This document shows positions 34,874 through 46,603 of a stretch of 64,000 nucleotides of DNA, piece after piece (position 1 is the stretch's first letter; every line of letters starts with the position of its first letter). The notes below the pieces were generated by a model, which was not told the origin of the DNA, made no database searches, and was given only the letters and a program-made list of their open reading frames with translations. This stretch comes from Mixia osmundae IAM 14324. Its lineage: Eukaryota; Basidiomycota; Mixiomycetes; Mixiales; Mixiaceae. Location of the stretch: NCBI RefSeq assembly GCF_000708205.1, contig NW_014575553.1:122101-186100 (forward strand). The letters are read 5' to 3'. The translations under genes were made by a program, and so were the position numbers.

Positions 34874-36581
34874 ATGAGCGTCCCCCTGCCGGGACCGATG
34901 GGCGAGCCAGCAGTAGGTCTGAGGATGCAGCATCTGCCGGTGTTAGACTTGCAGCAAAGGCCGGCAGCTGTCTTGCCTGCCGGACCGTCTACGTCCACCT
35001 TTGCCGCCCTACCGGCACCGCTACAGAGCGGTCAGCTGTCCAAGAGCCAGAGTCCGCATGCGCTTGCTCATTCGCCGTCCGGCAAGCCATCGGGCGCTCA
35101 CCCGAGAAATCAGCCTCTCGAGGATCTGCTGCCAGAGCGAGAGGCTCTCCTGTCAGAGTCGCTTCTGCCAGAGACCGAGTGCGTCTTCGTCACAGGCAGG
35201 CTGAGAGTGCCTTCGACGCTGAGGAGCTGTCCCATCATGGGTTGCCGATACGCTCCTCCGCATCTCTTCGTTCAATCGTCGGACGTTCGTCGACATCTGG
35301 AGTCTCAGGCGCACCAGCTGCCCGTCCATCGGCCGAGTCAGGATGCAGGCAGTGGATTCGGCAAGAGTGCGTGTCTGCCTCTCCTTTACGTCAGTCAGCT
35401 ACACCGTGCTGACGCGCTGTGGCTCAGATCGGTCGACACCGAGAGCGAAGCCGAAGCCAAAGGGAAAGACCAAGGAAGAGGATGGCGAGCAGCCCTCATC
35501 GCTCTCTGGATCGCAGACTTTTGCCCATCCGCCCAACTATGTCCAGCAGTCTCACTACGAACACGAGCGGGAGGCTCATCAACGGCATTACCTCGGCTAT
35601 TCTCAGGGACCACCAATGGATCAGCATGCCTATACCCAAACTGTGGCGCATCCAGGACACCAAGCGCCCCAGTCATGGCAGAACGGCTCTGCTGTGCCGC
35701 CGCTGATGAACGAGCACCTTGTGCGTGCCACGCGCTGAAGCTGTCATCGCGCGAAAACTGATCGTCTCCGTCAGGCTCAGACGGCTCACATGCCCCCGGT
35801 CTATGACATGCCACCGAGTCCGAGCAATCCGTTGACACAGTCAGAGCAACTTGCGGTCAGCATGTTTCGCATTGCGCTTGGGGTCAATTGCTGAACTCTT
35901 GTGCAGTCGTCTGGCGCCTTGATACCCAAACCCGACTCCTGGCCCGCGCTGGAAGCAGCTCTGTCGACAGAAGCCAGTCTGTTTTCTGCGCGGGACTGCG
36001 ACGAATCTTGTGTTGCCTTCCTGCGGCATACACAAGCTAGCCTTGCAGGGACATCGCTGCCCGATGACTTCATCAACCAGATGAGCCAGCAATTCGATAT
36101 CGTCGTTCACGACACCGCGCCGCGCGATCGCATGCTATGGCACATCGATCTCCGTCAAGGCTCACTCGCGCCAGGCCATCTCATGGGCATCGGCAACGAT
36201 GATGACATGACGGCAGGCATAGGATGGTGGCGGAAGCACCTCCATCCGACGGACGCCCAAGCAGCGGTGCTCTCTTTGGTGGCCTCAATGGCTACGCCCT
36301 CTCTCCATTTCTGGAGCTGGCGCTATCGACTCTGTCCGCCCGCACATGGCCAGACGTACCTGCGCGTCTTTGATCGAGTTTTCATCTATCGATCCCAGGC
36401 GGGCAACCCCATCTTTGCCGTGGGCGTGCTCCACGAGGAAGATCAAGTCTCTTGGGAGACTAATCTGGGTGCAGACATTCCGCACCGATACAACTTTCTG
36501 CAGCATTGCGGTAGACTTTTGTCATTGCCCAACCGATTCGTACCCCCCGCAATACCATTAGCTGGCGTCATTGCTCAGTGA
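34874..36581 (+). CDS. Unrecognised protein with a PAS-like C-terminal domain
   Basis: The first 160 or more residues are disordered (Pro, Ser, Ala, Gln), then after an intron ending near 35428 a basic segment STPRAKPKPKGKTKEED and a Gln/His/Tyr-rich stretch follow. Two further introns lie near 35720-35778 and 35853-35905. The last exon is folded in character: ALEAALSTEASLFSARDCDE, FINQMSQQFDIVVHDTAP, KHLHPTDAQAAVLSL, FWSWRYRLCPP and AGNPIFAVGVLHEED. The HPxD...W-Y-R...G-x-P pattern resembles PAS_3-type sensor domains, but I cannot assign a family. A transcriptional or signalling role is a guess. The exon structure between 35150 and 35430 is uncertain because two frames are open there. Confidence 0.5.
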
Positions 36582-37776
36582 TCGCAAATCTGGCAGCCTC
36601 TTGCACGCTCCTTCAATGCCCCGAGCTTCAAGATGGCAATGTCTTGGCACATTTATACTGTACAATGTACACAACGCGCAAGCAAGCCAATAGAAACCAT
36701 GTGTACCGTACTTCATCCATTTAGATTCCAAACTTGCAGAGCATCTAGAGAAAGGAATGGCTTCCAACGCTTGACAGCGCTGCGATGAAGATAACGCTCG
36801 GTCAATCTGGCCACTGCTTTCCCCTCCCGTCACTCTGGTCCGCAGACTTAGAGACGGCAGTGAATACAGGGCGTCTCATGAGAGTTTCGCACAGAAGACA
36901 GTATCTGTTCGCAGGCAGATGTCAGCTGAAGCCGACCATAGCTTCTCAGGGGTCCAAATCAGATTATGCCCGAGAAATGGGTTTAGAGGCGGGCAGTTTC
37001 GTCAGATCTGCTTTGATGGAGCAAATACGAAGACCGTCGTGAATAAAGGAGTTTCATCTCGAGAGAGCGGGAGGCATGGAAGTAGAGCTTACCCCTGACA
37101 GAGCTTGTACGAATGAAAAGCAGCAGAAACGGGATCTGCATCACGGTATGTCAGCGCGTGCTTGCACAGAGCGTTCGGAGAGAGACGAAGAGTCAGTGAA
37201 GAAGCAGCGGATTCTCCTCAAGACGTCGAACAGCGTACTGAACGTCGCATAAGCCGGTAATTCCATTTTTTGCTGTGATCATCTTCCGGAGGGGGGCAGA
37301 TGTCGATGCGAATGTAGGCTTACCAGAGATGCATTGTAGACGGTGGCTATTGCAGCATGAAGCGTCAGCATTGCCATCACGCAGCTTGTCATGGGGTAGA
37401 GGAGGTCAGAGAGAAGATTTGCAAGTCTCGTCGTCAGCGATGGACTCGCTTCAGAAACTCTAGTTTGATTAATACGTGGAGAATCATCGTCCAGGGCAGA
37501 GCTTGTTGCAGCGACGTGACGACTACAAGGAGAGCTTACCTCAAGAGAGCGTGCAGAAGTAAACTTTTGTTCGCGAGCGTAGCTGAAGGCTGCCCTCTAT
37601 CACGTGACTCTTTCGCCTGCACAAGCCCGGCATGGCACTCCATACTGGCGCTTAGTCCGAGATCGGCATGGATAGGAGTAAAGGCAAGGCACGGGATGTA
37701 TTGACTTCGTACACACAAGCAAATCTATCTATGAGGTCTATTGTGTACTGGTGTATATGCAGAGCTTGGGCGTGCT
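36582..37776. other. 1.2-kb intergenic region, no gene seen
   Basis: This lies between the tails of two convergent genes. Composition is more AT-rich than neighbouring coding sequence (for example 36640-36720). Open frames are below 120 codons and without family motifs. No tRNA was recognised. It may contain long 3' untranslated regions or a non-coding RNA. Confidence 0.45.
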
Positions 37777-40037
37777 TCAAGATTGCAGAGCAAGCACGCC
37801 GGGCAATTGCAGGGGTGGCACGGGATCGCGCTCAGCCTCGTCCATGTCAAACATGGGCGATTGGCTATCAGCAGGCGATGGACCTCGAGACGTCGTCGCT
37901 GGTCCTATCGAGGTCGGCGAGAGTCCTCCTTGTAGCTGCGCTTGAGATAGCATGGCAGACACCGAGGGCAGTCTGATCGACTGCGACACGTTCATGCTCG
38001 ACGATTCTGAGCGCGACTTGATCGGCGTCATCACAAATTCAGCACCGAACGATCGGTGCGAACCGGATCTACTTGCGCTGTCTGTTTGTTGTGTGCCGAT
38101 CAAAGGACGGACGAGACCGGTTAAGCTGTCACTGCTGGCCGAGCCCATCTGGCGGGGTGATGTCGTCGGAGAATGCTGCCTCGAAGAAGGCGCAGAGGCC
38201 GTACTGGATCCTTTGGTAAGCGGTCCTTGGAAGTATGAGCTCGTCGAGAAGCTCCCTCGCGGAATGCTCGACAGCGGCGGCAGCTTTCTATCATCGGACG
38301 TTAGTCGAGGCACGAGCTCGTTGCTGTCTTCCCCTCTGGCCATCGCAGCCGACTTGGCGTCGTAAGAGTGGCTTGGCGTTGTAGGTCGGGAAGAAAATGT
38401 AGAGTTGTAATGGTACAGATCGCCATTGCTATAATTCTTCTGGAGCTCGTGCGTTGGCGAGACCTGCCCGCTACTAGGCACAGAGACTGTCCGCGAGGAG
38501 CTATAAGGGTGTGGCCTGTTTTGCCGGGCGAGCTGTTGATGCTCTCTAAATTGCTGCTGTCGCGAAGCGGCAGCATGATGCGAGTATGGGTCATTGTCGT
38601 CCGGGGTGGTCGAGAGACTGCTCGGATGACTTTCTGCTGATCTGAAACCTGAAGCTCGAGCGGAATGACCTGGCGAGACTGGTCTGCTCGAGTCGCGGCT
38701 CGCGGAGGTCGGCGAATGAGTGCCCGAATGAGTATGACCGTGTAGCAAGGAGAGACCGCCAAAAGGCGCAAGCATGTGTGCCTGTTGATCGCCGTGCTCC
38801 TCGTCGAAAGGAGATAGCTCGGGCGAGCGAGGATCCTCGTCGACGGGCGAGGTCGCGCGAGATGTATTGGCAGACGAAGGATAGGGAGCGTAGTGTCTAT
38901 GTTGTCTGAACATATGGTGGGCCGCGCCAGCATGCTGGAGGTCGTGCGGATGTTGGCTGGCCTCGCCTCCGTTGACATCTGCCGCAAAATGAGGATGGTG
39001 GCTCGAGCGTCGTCGTGGCTTGACATGCGAGCCGCGGCTAGCGTCAGATACCATGTCTACGCCTGCTAGCCTCTGATGAAGTACCGAAGGATGCGGCACG
39101 GAGCCGAATTGAGCCTGCTGCCAGAGCGGCGTGTGAGTGCCACTGCCAGGTAAGCTTCGACGCTCCCAGACATCAAGGTGGTGCCGACGCTGATCCTCTG
39201 AGCGACGCTCGCGGTCTAATTCTAGACTGGCAGCACTGGCCAGAGCAGCCAATGGCTGTATGCTGTGCTGCTGAGAAGGTGCTCTCGGTAGGGCGGTCGA
39301 TTCGATGCCATGATGGGTCACAATTGGCCTACCATACGGATCGAGCTGCCCCTGCATGCTGACAGGCTGAAGAGGCTGAGATATGCGGGTGTAGGGACGA
39401 GCGTTTTCCTGGGACGTCATGTACGTCAGCTGCGTGCTCAATACATGCGAGCTGCTCGAACCTGTTGATGGACAAGTACTACCGGATCGCGCATCTCGTC
39501 TTCTTCTTCGTCATCCTCATCGTCGTTCTGAGAGCTCTGCCGATCGCGGATGTCAGTATGCTTTTCAAGCTGGCATAGCTCAGCTGGTTGCGCACATCGT
39601 CTCTGACGACAGGTTTTGGTCGACTTTGCGCGATGGGAGCGGTCTTTCGCGCTTTGCTCTTGCGGCTTGAGCCATTAGCTTTGCCTCCGGCATGATGATT
39701 CAGGTGGATTCTCGCATGTCGTGTCAGCTCGTCTGAGCGAGAGAACCGTTTCTCGCATCCGGGGAAAACGCAAGCGTGGGGTCGTTCGCCGGTATGGGTT
39801 CGGATGTGCCGAGTCTGATGCTCGAGTCGATAGAACCCCCTGGCGCAGATGGGACACTTGTACGGCCTGCAAACTCTCGATCAGAACCGCCTTTTTCAGA
39901 ACAATGGTCACTCACCTCGGAGCCTCTGCTTTGACATCATCGTTGTGAGGCTTGGCCAAACCTTTCGGGCCATGAGCCGCGAGGGCTGTCTCGACGAACG
40001 AGCTCTCCTTGCTCGCGTCGGCGCCCTCGTTGACCAT
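37777..40037 (-). CDS. MIG1: C2H2 zinc-finger repressor, Mig1/CreA type
   Basis: Carbon-catabolite repressor family. After a short acidic first exon starting [17 protein letters not shown] (ATG 40037), splicing at about 39857-39906 yields [17 protein letters not shown], then [18 protein letters not shown] and [18 protein letters not shown]. These are two adjacent C2H2 fingers almost identical in pattern to CreA/Mig1, which bind GC-rich SYGGGG-type sites. A following segment contains an acidic run ([11 protein letters not shown]), then an intron near 39420-39475, then a 540-residue disordered region rich in Ser, His and Pro, with many SP/TP sites suited to kinase control. A small hydrophobic patch ([16 protein letters not shown]) near the C-terminus may be a corepressor contact. 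Confidence 0.87.
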
Positions 40038-40775
40038 CTCTCACCGTCGGCGCTTCGCCTTCGCCCTGCTCGAGTTCGATGCGGAGCTGGCCAAACGCGG
40101 AGTTGGCGTCTCCCCCAAGCTTTTTCACGCGGATTGACGCACGAGCCCCTCTTCAGGCTACGTTGTTATTCTTTTCTGCGGAGTAGGCTTTCTCTAGCTC
40201 GCCAGTTGATTGGGCAATCCGCTCTATACGCCAGTCAATTGGACGAGGTCGATCTTTGCAATTGTTTGAATTGACCCCACGCTGAAACTCTGATGGGCGC
40301 TCTCTCCGCTATCTACTACCTCGTCGCTCAATCGATATAGTGGTCTGGTTGCTGCCTTGACATGCTTCGTAGATGAGAGGCGGGCATCATGAGCTGGCAA
40401 GTCCTGAGTCTGGCTTCAATGACCGCTCGAACTCCGACATTTCCTCGATTTCATGCACAGGCGGACACCCATGCGGTAATTTGCGCGCGTTTCGGCCTAG
40501 ATCGGCGATCCCTTGGCCCATGCGATCGACTGACCCCGGACCGCCACTTATGTGCCGCGCGCAAAGATGATGACTGATGACGAGCTCTACGGAGACGTGA
40601 GGGGCAAATGTCTGTCACTGGGACGCTGCAGGCTGGATTGATGTATGGGTACAACAGGTACTTCGGTATTCAAGAGATCTACTGCTGAGTTGATGGGCAC
40701 GCTTCAGGGAGGAGAGCGCAAGCTGTCATGGGGTGTGGGATGGAGATGCAACGTAGACGGATGAATGCAACGCGG
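40038..40775. promoter_or_regulatory. Upstream region of the Mig1/CreA-type gene
   Basis: 738 bp upstream of the repressor start and downstream of the thioesterase stop. Nothing gene-like is seen. It likely holds the promoter of the repressor gene; no individual binding site is claimed. Confidence 0.4.
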
Positions 40776-41894
40776 TCATGCAGCGATGGAGCTCGAGGTT
40801 GCGAGCATCTCTTCTAACCTCTCCCGATACTCCTCGGGCAGATCTGTCTTGCCTAGCGCGTTATAGTCATAGGCCACGCAGGTCGAATCGCCAATGTTGA
40901 CAAGCTTCTGCTGCTCGAGACTGTAAATACCGGTTCGTGTCGTGAAGCGATCCCGAGCGACATGGGTGACCTTGTGGCAGACCATAAGCGTATCCGGGAA
41001 TTGACAAGGTCGGATGAATTTCCCGTTGGTAGAGGCAAGGATGAGGCCAGTATTGACGCCTTGGATGATGTCCTTGCCAATGTGCGGGCTCAGGCCACGT
41101 GTGCTCGTCTCAAAGAAGTGCACGCGAGCGCTCTCTACAAACCTGAGCAAGTCGAGCAAGTCAGTTATAGCGAAGTACAATGCGATGAGAGGACTGACTT
41201 GAAGTAGACGACGTTGTTCACATGTCTGAAGCTGTCGACATCGCCCCAGATGATGCGCTGCTCGTAGAGCGAGGCCTCATCATAGCCTTGTGACAGAGCC
41301 CATTGTCTGGCGGTCTCTCGGGCGGCAAAGTACTTGTCGCCGTGACCGGAGCCAAGGGGAGAGAGCGCCTTGTTGATCGTCTGCATGAGCTCTCGTTCTT
41401 CGATGGAACCGGCGAGCGATGCGTTGAGTCTGAATGATTCGAGCAAGCTCGCTAGGCCTTGCTTGGAAACGACCGTCGTCGCAGTCGGATTGATCTCGAC
41501 AAGATCGAGCATGGAAGGAGATGGAGCCTGTTTGGGCTGCATCGGTGATCGCACAAGGACGTGAGAGCAAAGGACTTACTGAAGCCCGCGCGGCACTGAG
41601 CATGGCCATCAGATCGATCTTTGGCGCGTGAACGCTGTCGGGTGTGGACATGGTCGCAAATTTTCGAGAGCGAGTTGGCTCGCGCTGGCCAAACTGTGCA
41701 AAGCTGGCCTCGGACGACTGTCGATGTCGGCGTCAGTGAGCATGCGATTGCGAAAGGAGCTGTGGGCGGACCTCTGAAAGAGCATCTTGCTTATTGATGA
41801 GCGTGCCGAGCGAACGCGTGATCGTCGGAGCGCGAGTACAGGCGACGCATTGCGCGCCGAGACCGTGTGCGAGTCTTCCGGTAGCTCTCTGCAT
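40776..41894 (-). CDS. Mitochondrial hotdog-fold thioesterase-like protein
   Basis: A 4HBT/hotdog thioesterase-like protein. The catalytic-fold core is IIWGDVDSFRHVNNVVYF, an intron near 41175-41200, then RFVESARVHFFE, matching the D...HVNN..Y motif of acyl-CoA thioesterases. The C-terminal half contains DTLMVCHKVTHVARDRFTTR, consistent with the remaining strands. An upstream exon from ATG 41894 (MQRATGRLAHGLGAQCVACT) is Arg-rich and joins through an intron near 41721-41775 to EPTRSRKFATMSTPD, which looks like a mitochondrial presequence with a cleavage site. An internal ATG at 41651 could give a shorter cytosolic form. Substrate unknown. Confidence 0.75.
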
Positions 41895-42836
41895 GGTCGG
41901 TGACAAGTCGGATTGGTGACCCAGCGACGGCGAGACAGAGACGAATGGCGAGATAGAGGGATTCCCTATCTCGAGCGAGTGTTATAGCATCTTTGTGCCT
42001 CCTGCGTCACAAAAGCCTCCGTTGGGCTGGCATTTCCTAAGGAGATCACATCGCCATGCTGTGCCTGTCCAGGGAAAGCCACAGTCTTTCAATAGCGATT
42101 TGTGTCGCGAATGTCGATTAATGACTCGTCGATCAAAGCGCCCCACAAGTTACACGGGACCTTTCCCAGTTGGGTGGCTTTTTTGGCCTCTTTAGACACG
42201 GGATTCGTGACTCTGACGAGATCCATGACCATGGAACTCGGGCTTGGAAGGCCGAGCGGACAAGACAACTGAGAGCCAGCAGCTTGCAGATACTAAATCC
42301 GGGTAAGCTAAGCCGTAGTAGTCGTTGGGGAAGCCCACAATGCGCCATAGCCAAGACAGTCTTAATTATGGGATAGATGTCTTTGATAGATGAAGCTCGC
42401 TGTTCTTGTATCATCGCAATGCATGAAGCTGGACGAGGTTTTGTGCGCATTCGGGCTGGAGAGATCGTGCGCCTCCTTCATGGCATGCGCTTGTGCCAGC
42501 GGAGAGCTCGCGCTGGGGTGTCACGAGTCTCGATAGTGCATGCGACTTGCAGTGAAAAGCTTGGCAGGCGTCGAAAGCATCTCTGTGTCTGCATGAACGT
42601 GATCCGTTGCGTGACGTGTGACTACTCAGGGGACCGCTGAGCGCTGAGCCTATACGTTTGAGCGCGTGCAAGTCCGTTCGGCGCTGGATCATTGCGATAG
42701 TTCAACAAGTCAAGCTCGACAGCTCGGCAGCGCATGTACGAATCTTTGGTACAGCTGGTAAGCCGAGCCGCCAGTCGCTCATTCGTAACCCCCGCTAGAC
42801 TTCTTCAACCTCGTAAACGATCGAGCTCTCCCAAGA
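41895..42836. other. Intergenic region between divergent genes
   Basis: 940 bp with no convincing gene. Three overlapping open frames of 85-105 codons occur but show no family motif or plausible intron structure. It probably includes promoters of the thioesterase and MAPR genes. Confidence 0.45.
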
Positions 42837-43532
42837 TGCCGGCAGACTCCCATGCGCGCGATGGGCTTGGGCTTGACTGATAGGCTGCTCTGTGCAGCTA
42901 CAAGAGTATCCAAAGACATTCGCTGTCCATCTGGTCATTCTAGGCACATTCGCGTTCTATCTGCTCGTTCGCGACATACCCACCGGCAGAGCAGCACAGC
43001 CGAGCATGGCAGACACCAACAAGCTCAACAGTCTGCCAGAGGTACCTCAGGCTGTTGCAGCGGTGGGTGCGCATGCCAAGCCGGACGGAACACACCTCGA
43101 TCCACCGAAAGATGACCCCATCTCGCTGGAAGAGCTGGCAAAGTGTGACGGCAGCACGGCAGATGCGCCGATCTATGTGGCCATCAAGGGCACAGTCTTT
43201 GACGTGACGCCGAAGAGGGAGATGTACGGTGTGTCGATCATTCTAGTCCACTCACATCTTTGCTCACAAGACAGTCGACCTTGTGTTCAGGGCCTGGTGG
43301 CGGCTATCATGTAGGCTTGCAATCAGGCAACAACCTGTACGAGCTGACCGGAGGATCACAGGTCTTCGCGGGCAAGGATGGCTCAAAGGGGTTAGGCAAG
43401 TCATCACTCAAGCCAGAGGACGCGGTATCAGACTACAGCGACTTGCCCGCTAGCGAGCTCAAGGTGCTCGACGAATGGGTCGCTTACTTCACCAAGCGGT
43501 ATAACATCGTAGGCAAGGTTGCAACTGCGTGA
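42837..43532 (+). CDS. Membrane-anchored cytochrome b5-like heme protein (MAPR/Dap1 family)
   Basis: Members bind heme and support sterol-forming P450s. A single membrane segment, FAVHLVILGTFAFYLLV, is followed by a luminal or cytosolic linker and the MAPR core: ISLEELAKCDG, PIYVAIKGTVFDVTPKREMY, then after two introns (43228-43290 and 43311-43362) GPGGGYHVFAGKDGSKGLG and KLKVLDEWVAYFTKRYNIVG-like sequence. The axial tyrosines expected of MAPR proteins are present. It ends at 43532. The 5' end is not settled. An ATG at 42837 is followed by a stop, and the membrane-segment frame is open only from about 42890, so a first intron ending at 42894 is likely but its donor was not identified. Confidence 0.75.
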
Positions 43533-43816
43533 TCCTTTCCTCGATCGATTAGATGCCCTCCACCGAGTTGTGAGCTATCGGCCTGACGTGGGCATTGCAC
43601 GGTGATGTGAAACAAGCGCAGCCGGCAAGTCCATCTCGCGCGCGCGTGGCAAATTCGCTGTCGATCTTTCAAAAAGCTTAAGCGAGCTCCGAAGCATTCT
43701 GAACCGGCTATGAATGCAAACAGCGGCGGCGAATGCGGAGTGGTGGGCTCTTCCTATTTTCGACTCGCTCGGCACAAATCTGCTCTTGCCGCTCGCTCTC
43801 GCGCAGGGCCAGCTCG

Positions 43817-45208
43817 ATGGCCAGACCTGCCATTCTCCTGGCGGGCAAGATCCATCTTGCCAACGATGTGCTCGACGACTTGCGCAAGGAGCACGACATA
43901 CTAGTACGCTTGCCCTTCTCGGCCCACGTGAACAGCACTCACACGCGCGCCGAGCTAGGATCTCGTCGAGCCAGACCGCCAGAGCTTCTTGAAGGCATGT
44001 GCAGACGGTAAACGATATGCCCACGTTGTTGCCTTGTATCATACCTTTGGCATCACGAGAACCGTGGGCAATTTTGACACCGAACTCATCGAGAGGTGCG
44101 TGCACTGCATCTGCCAAGGTTGTAGCTGACATATAGGCGATGTGACAGTTTGCCCGCAAGCGTAAAGTACATTTGTCACAACGGTGCAGGATACGATATG
44201 ATCACCGCGATCGATGCTTGTACTGCGCGAGGTATCCAAGTCAGCAACACTCCGATCGCCGTCGACGATGCTACAGCGACGACTGCCATCTTCCTGCTCA
44301 TCTCTGCCCTGCGCCATTTCTCAGAGGGCGAGGCAAGCGCTCGTCAAGGTGTGCCTTTTTGCTCGTGCATCCCTCGCGACCCGCTGATGATGGCGCAGGC
44401 AACTGGGCGAAGGGGTTCAAGCCTGGACGTGATCCAGAGGGAAAGACACTCGGTATACTAGGCATGGGCGGCATCGGCAAGGTGGGTGACTGTCCACTTC
44501 TGCAGGAGTCGACGCTCACTCGTAATGGCAGGCAACGGCCAGGCGGGCAGCAGCTTTCGATATGGAGATCTGCTATCACAATCGCAACCGGATACCCGAC
44601 GCAGATCTCCGTCGCGATCTGCCTGGCATCAAAGTCACTGTGCGTCGTCTGGCATGCTTCCTTGGGGGATCTGATCTGATTCAGTTGTGGCAGTATTGCG
44701 CCACAGTAGAAGAGCTCTGCAAGACGAGCGACGTCGTGTCTGTCCACATCCCGCTCAATGACCAGACGCGTGGGTCTTTTGGCCGCAAGGAATTCAGCTG
44801 GATGAAGGAGGGAAGCGCACTCATCAAGTCAGTGTGCTTGTACAAGCTCTCAGATCAAGCTGACTGGGCGGGCAGCACTGCACGAGGAGCCGTCATTGAC
44901 GAGGAAGCCTTGCTCGAGGCGCTGCAGAACGGACAGGTCAGCGGAAAGGCACAGTGAGGCCCCGAGCCGGCTGAATAGTGCATCTGCAGCTCGCATCGGC
45001 TGGCCTTGACGTGTTCCCTGCCGAGCCAACGATCAATCCGAGCCTGCTAGCGAACCCGAGAGTGACGGTACTGCCCCATCTCGGCACGGCAACGACGGAC
45101 ACGATGCGCAAGATGGAAATCCGCGTGCTCGACAATATCAAGCATGCCTTCAAAACCGGTGAAGTGATAGACCATGTCAGCGAACAGAAGGACTGGCGCA
45201 AGTCCTAA
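43817..45208 (+). CDS. D-isomer-specific 2-hydroxyacid dehydrogenase (glyoxylate/hydroxypyruvate reductase-like)
   Basis: An NAD(P)H-dependent reductase of 2-keto acids. The start MARPAILLAGKIHLANDVLD is followed by exons giving the substrate domain (ASVKYICHNGAGYDMITAID), the Rossmann motif LGILGMGGIGKATARRA, then VSVHIPLNDQTRGSFGRKEF and INTARGAVIDEEALLEAL (catalytic Arg), and HLGTATTDTM with the catalytic His. The acidic partner is expected in the intervening GLDVFPAEP segment. About six short introns are present, the last near 44937-44990. It ends at 45208. The family includes yeast Gor1-like enzymes; exact substrate is uncertain. Confidence 0.9.
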
Positions 45209-45269
45209 ATAGCAACAAAGTCGACGCATTGTACGTCTGTGCCCCTGCATGATGTACACCGATGCATGT

Positions 45270-45920
45270 CTAGCCTGATACAGATTGCCTCTCCGGGTGA
45301 TAATTCTGGTGTAGCTCTGGCTTGATCTGCTCGCGTTCGCCTGTCAGCCTGCGAGGTTCTATGACGCATACACTGAGTGCGCACCTCGACGACGCTATCG
45401 AGCAGCTTCTTGACTGCGTCTGCCTTGTTCTTCTCAAAGGAAGACTTGATGCTGTCCACCGTGCTCTCGGTATCTTTGTCGACCTGAGTCTGGGCGGAAG
45501 ACGTGTCACCGGAATGCTGTCCCGCCAGATCAGCTTGGGGTGAGCATGCGAGAGGGAGGTCAAACAGCACACCTCTTGCTCAAACTCCTTGAACTCCTCC
45601 TCCTTCTTACGCCTCAGGTCCTCGACCTCCTTGGCAGCCTCACCTCGCGCATCTTTGACCTTTTGCGTCCGATCTGTTGGCTGCCATCAGTCCAGATCAG
45701 GGTATCTGTGCCCACAGACAGACATTCTCTAGCCTTGGCTACAATCTTGGAGGCCTCCTTCTCTGCCTCGCTGGGTGACACCACCACAAGATCAGCTCGA
45801 GCGGTGAGTGAAGTCGAGGCTCGCACAGCAGCGTCTGGATGCCTTGAGAGTTCTGGGCAGACTGTCATGTCGAGGCATCAGTCAGTGGACCGAGCATGTG
45901 CACGGGAGGTCACTGACCAT
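45270..45920 (-). CDS. VMA10: V-type ATPase subunit G
   Basis: A peripheral-stalk subunit of the vacuolar proton pump. After splicing the protein begins MSAQNSQGIQTLL and continues EAEKEASKIVAKAREYRTQ, then KVKDARGEAAKEVEDLRRKK, AQHSGDTSSAQTQVDKDTES and SSFEKNKADAVKKLLDSVVE, closing with IKPELHQNY. This is the full family pattern, one long helix of about 120 residues. The first coding exon appears to contain only the ATG (45918-45920), directly followed by a GTCAGT donor; the acceptor precedes TCTGCCCAG near 45866. Other introns lie near 45780-45835, 45672-45725 and 45550-45570. Its start faces the bL36m gene 111 bp away. Confidence 0.9.
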
Positions 45921-46031
45921 ATCGTCTGAGGCTGGCCCAGAGGTATTTCTCGACGGACAAGGCTCGAGCGCTCGCCGTCGCGCTGGAGCTTGGGCCAGTC
46001 GACGAGAGAGAAAGCCATCTGTCAGGCTAGC

Positions 46032-46391
46032 ATGAGCCTCACGAGCAGCCTGAGACCGCTAGCAAGGGTCTCGACGGTCTGCAGATGTACTGCATCCCTA
46101 CCGCGAGCGCCGATGAGCGCCACAAGCCGACATCATGCCACTCTCTTGACAGCGCCTGCTCCTCTGCCTTCAATCCCCCGGCCGAGTGCCATCGAGCCAC
46201 AAGGGCGAGGTATGAAAGTGAGATCGTCCATCAAGCGCTTCTGCGATGGATGTTCCATCGTCAGGCGGAAGGGACGCCTCTATGTCATCTGCTCAAAGGA
46301 CAAGAAGCATAAACAGGTCAGTCTTGCCATCGCTCCTCGTTGAGCTGTCTTGTGCTCATCGCAAAGCTTCACTGTTCAGAGGCAGGGGTAG
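46032..46391 (+). CDS. RTC6: Mitochondrial large-subunit ribosomal protein bL36m
   Basis: The protein has a long Arg/Ser/Thr-rich mitochondrial leader ([20 protein letters not shown]) and a C-terminal bL36 core: [20 protein letters not shown] and [18 protein letters not shown]. The zinc-ribbon residues Cys-X2-Cys...Cys...His are visible. One intron (about 46317-46379) lies before the last four codons. The stop is TAG 46389-46391. It is a component of the mitochondrial large ribosomal subunit. Confidence 0.9.
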
Positions 46392-46603
46392 CCAAGATCG
46401 AGAGCGACTACTTGTTGTGACAGTGGCCCATGTATTTTGTTTCCCTCCACCCTACAGCCCTAAAGTCTGTACAACACGGAAAAGTGGTCGTCGATAACAG
46501 GAGATTTGCTATTGTGAGAGTTGCGAGTGAGTGCTTCTGCTTGAGCCTGTGTTCGCCCGTCCGAGAGCAGCATAGAGACTTTGGCGGTATAGGAGCGGTC
46601 CCG

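Noticed and set aside
36785-37042. 85-codon open frame as a small gene
   Set aside because: No signal peptide, motif or splice support, and it lies in a convergent 3' region.
45850-46020. Minus-strand frame starting [12 protein letters not shown] as the N-terminus of V-ATPase subunit G
   Set aside because: Subunit G proteins start within about 15 residues of GIQxLLEAE; the ATG at 45920 plus the next exon gives exactly that, so this frame is leader or promoter sequence.
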